Source: Punica granatum
Lineage: Eukaryota; Streptophyta; Magnoliopsida; Myrtales; Lythraceae
Assembly (NCBI RefSeq): GCF_007655135.1
Contig: NC_045129.1
Location: 14,358,274 to 14,422,273, forward strand
Length of the DNA: 64,000 bases
Reading direction: 5' to 3'
Numbering within the stretch: the first letter of the stretch is position 1; every line of letters begins with the position of its first letter. Shown here in pieces: positions 61,499 through 64,000 of this stretch. The position numbers and the translations under genes are program-made. Under the pieces are notes generated by a model. It did not search any database. It was not told the DNA's origin and saw nothing but the letters and a program-made list of their open reading frames with translations.

Positions 61499-61716
61499 AT
61501 GTTGAAGGATCGTTCTGGTGGGAAGACAGTGATCGGGCTCTCATGGGAGCCAAAGCTACCTAGGTTGATGCAATCGTTGTCGGCGTCCATTGCAGCAGTA
61601 TCAGGTTGGAGGCCTAACTCAGAGCTTGTTGACGAACTCTTCGTCCTGCCCAACAACTCTAGAAAGCTTAACAAGCTATAGAAGAAGCAGGTCAAGGATC
61701 GTGCCTGTTCTAGTTG

Positions 61717-61720
<4 letters not shown>

Positions 61721-61750
<30 letters not shown>
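61721..61750. repeat. (AT)15 microsatellite
   Basis: Follows the exon 1 donor (GTGC) of the Fcf2-like gene after a few bases. Confidence 0.9.
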
Positions 61751-61755
<5 letters not shown>

Positions 61756-62299
61756 ACATTCTGGTCTCTACCAATTTCAAAAGGGATTGATTTGAAGTTA
61801 TAGGATGGCAATTCTAGTTCTATGTGCTGTTTAGGGAGATATTCTATTGTAAGGCTTATTGATTGAGCAAGCTCTAGTTAGTTTTTTACTCGACAAAGCT
61901 ACGAGTTTTGCCTTTCGAAATTGCTAGAAACTGGAAATTTTCATTTTGGAAAAGGCTTGCACTCTGGCATACAGTTTCTCTGTTAAGTATGGATACACAT
62001 ACAGAGCTCAGACAAGTTTAAATTTGGTGGTGAATTTTTTGGTCGCTTTTACTCTTCCGATCTTTCAGAATGTGGAAAACTTGTACTTGCTTTGAAGCAT
62101 GTATAGTAGGCTCATTTGCAGGGATGTTGTGTGCTTTTTCTGATTTTGATGGCATGAATGTCTCTTAAAGAGTAAACTGATAAATGATATTTGCAACTAG
62201 TTTAACCATTTTATTTCCCCGCAATCTGGAAGAAAGAACTGCAAGGAAGTAATTATGGTTCTAAAATTAGGAAATGGCGAAAGTTTGTCTCTTTACTAC
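61751..62299 (+). other. Fcf2-like intron, first part
   Basis: No gene or repeat seen. Confidence 0.5.
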
Positions 62300-63462
62300 G
62301 AGAAAATATTGGTTGGTCCTACCTCACCAGCAAAGCAATCTACCTGGTGAGTCAGTACTAATAGGAACTTGCCAACTCAGATAGTGGGCCCTGATCAGCC
62401 TTTGTGTCTTTTAACGGGGTTTACGATCAACGTTTGAGTTATTATGTAAGGAAAAAATACACGCACACCCTCTCTCTTCATTTACCGTTGCCCTCTAGGG
62501 TTTCTTCCATTATTCATCTTCCCTCTCTTCCTCCTCCTCCGTTGCCCTCTAGGGTTTCTTCCATTATTCATCTTCCCTCTCTTCCTCCTCCTCTTCTATC
62601 TCTCTCTCTTTTCGTCTGCTCTCCTTCGCCTCTCTCTCCCAACGAAATTGAGACACCATCTTGCCGGCGTCCGTCTGATTTCGTTGTAACTAATGGAAGC
62701 ATTGAAAGGTTTTGATCCAACAAACCATTCTTTTGTCCTCCCCTGACTCTGCATGGACGAATCAATTCCTTGCACAAAGTAGAAATATCGAAAATTGCTC
62801 CACATAATGAGGGTTAATTATCTTGCAATTGGACAGAACATCAGACATAAAAAGATGCCCCTTTTCCTAAACTCCAAAACTACCGGTGGATCTTTCAGCT
62901 TCTCTATTCAATATCTCGATTAATTATTGTCGGGATCTCGAATTAACAACTGTCTAATCCGAGTCAAAAATTTGAATTTGACCCCTTTTGTTATGTCAAT
63001 GGAGGTTTTTGTTTCTTCTTTTCTTTTGAGCTCATGAGTGGAAAGCTTGCAAAACAAAAGAAAACGAACAAAAAAAATGGGGATAATATTTATGCATGGG
63101 TGTAATGTGAAAATTTTCCGAGCTCTGCTCCATTTCCTGAGCCAAAGAGCACTCTGTTTTCGGAGCCACAGAGCACTCGTTTTCCACGGACCCCTGTGAG
63201 ATGGTGTTTCCATTTCCTTGGGAGAGATAGGAGAAAAGAGAAGATGAATAATGGAAAAATCTATAGGAAGGAAACAATAAATGAAGGGAGAGAGAGAGTG
63301 TTTGTATTTTTTTCTTACAATAACACAAACGATGATCATAAACACCGTTAAATGACGTAGACGCTAATGAAGGCCCACCGTCTGAATTGGCAAGTCGCTA
63401 TTGGAACTTCCTCACCAGGTAGATTGCTTTGCTGCTGAGGAAGGACCAGCCAATATTTTCTC
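62300..63462. mobile_element. Mutator-like long-TIR element, non-autonomous
   Basis: The left arm starts GAGAAAATATTGGTTGGTCC and the right arm ends with the near reverse complement (ending CCAATATTTTCTC). The arms pair, with mismatches, over about 330 bp (62300-62620 with 63110-63462). Flanking 9-mers CTTTACTAC (62291) and ATTTACTGC (63463) agree at 7 of 9 positions, fitting an old target duplication. No transposase. Within the left arm a 55-bp piece (CCGTTGCCCTCTAGGGTTTC start) is present twice, at 62487 and about 62541. Frames on both strands are artefacts of the CT-rich repeat. Confidence 0.8.
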
Positions 63463-63689
63463 ATTTACTGCTTATGGTAGAATTGTGCCGTAGACTAACC
63501 ATCTTGCATTCTAAGCAATAACTGGTCTGCAAATAATGTTGTTGTCTACCCTTTTCTCAGTTCATTTATTTGTTGTCAACTGCAAACAGGTTTGATATGC
63601 CTGCCCCTACAATGACTCCGGAAAGTCATCACTTCAGTAGGCAGATCTTGAAATGGGTAATATTTGTTCTGCAAAGATGTGTAGAATAG

Positions 63690-63852
63690 ACCAACGAGCC
63701 ATGCGGATTGGTTCAAGCGGTTCGGCACTTGTTTCGCTTAAGCAATGTTACAAGTTCGAGTACTGGGAGAGCTTTACCTTTAGTGAGCCGACCTGACGCG
63801 ACTGGATTAGTCAGAACCCAATTGGACTTCCTAATACCATGGTTCACATCGA
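63690..63852 (+). mobile_element. tRNA-derived SINE, young copy
   Basis: It contains a B-box-like AGTTCGAGTAC at 63753 and is flanked by perfect 17-bp repeats AAAGATGTGTAGAATAG at 63673-63689 and 63853-63869. It matches the SINE copies in PG1 and PG2. It lies in the intron after exon 2 of the Fcf2-like gene. Confidence 0.85.
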
Positions 63853-63869
63853 AAAGATGTGTAGAATAG

Positions 63870-64000
63870 CTTTCTCACTTATGCTGTCAATATGACAAAC
63901 CGAGAACCGAGTTTTACTGGTAAAACTCTATATGCAGACATAAAAGTGGACAGGGATGAGAGAACAACTCGATTCATTCTGGGTTGAGTAGACTAACTCG
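63870..64000. other. End of window
   Basis: No feature seen. Confidence 0.5.

Larger units (their letters stand above)
61499..63656 (+). pseudogene. Fcf2-type pre-rRNA processing protein gene, 5' part, interrupted
   Basis: Exon 1, 61499-61716, starts with ATG and encodes VIGLSWEPKLP, then SELVDELFVLPNNSRKLNKL, TAG (61679-61681) and KKQVKD. Exon 2, 63590-63656, supplies FDMPAPTMTPE across a split Trp codon (TG at 61715-61716, G at 63590). These pieces match the Fcf2 domain of plant homologues such as At1g54770, which also has VIGLSWEPKLP and WFDMPAPTMTPEL as I recall. TAG replaces a codon that should be Gln or Arg. After TMTPE the sequence departs (ESHHFSRQILKW instead of an ELKRDLQLLKL-type stretch). 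Later exons, if any, lie beyond the window. Family function: nucleolar 18S rRNA maturation. Likely a broken copy. Confidence 0.8.

Noticed and set aside
62404..62805. Pro/Ser/Leu-rich frames on both strands
   Set aside because: Created by the CT-rich duplicated piece inside the Mutator-like arm.
1..64000. CRISPR arrays, bacterial operons or a defence system
   Set aside because: The repeats are tandem or inverted without regular unique spacers, and all coding sequence is of plant nuclear type.

Overview
The window is plant nuclear DNA, most likely from a woody eudicot; the species cannot be fixed from the sequence. The evidence is intron-rich genes with plant-type GT-AG splice sites, a plant polygalacturonase family, Ogre/Tat-lineage Ty3 retrotransposons, and Mutator-type MITEs with 9-bp target duplications. 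Genes take up only a small part of the 64 kb; most of it is nested mobile DNA.

Layout. 1-3279: long terminal repeat of a Tat-type element on the minus strand, cut by the window edge. 3925-7985: PG1, an intact ten-exon polygalacturonase. 8735-20688: Tat1, a 5'-truncated plus-strand Ogre/Tat element (protease, an intron, RT, RNase H, second RNase H, integrase, 3' tandem repeats, 5.2-kb LTR). 20689-22074: fragment of another LTR repeat (family X). 23986-30523: PG2, a close tandem copy of PG1 whose third intron has grown by about 3 kb and holds a MITE. 30587-31516: second X fragment. 31517-46530: Tat2, a minus-strand Tat element lacking its 5' LTR. 46531-48205: third X fragment. 49320-50270: a large hairpin MITE with a second palindrome in its centre. 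52485-58569: PG3, a more distant polygalacturonase with the same exon plan but one in-frame stop. 59403-61034 (minus): a five-exon DCC-family thiol-disulfide oxidoreductase-like gene. 61499-63656: the 5' part of an Fcf2-type rRNA-processing gene with a stop codon, its intron carrying a long-TIR Mutator-like element and, further on, a young SINE.

How it fits together. Three polygalacturonases on one strand form a tandem array. PG1 and PG2 share promoter, exon lengths, introns and even a SINE at the same intron position, so they duplicated after that SINE landed; the array was later pushed apart by the Ogre/Tat elements. The products should be secreted pectin-degrading enzymes. DCC and Fcf2-like are divergent from a shared 464-bp interval with a 14-bp palindromic G-box. 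I do not see a new enzymatic system. The most unusual items are the splice-compatible intron and double RNase H of the Tat elements, a stop codon shared by both integrases, the nested palindrome at 49.3-50.3 kb, the 29-bp array that imitates two long reading frames, and the start-codon-only first exons of PG1 and PG2. Exon coordinates were derived by hand from splice sites, reading-frame continuity and comparison between the three PG copies.
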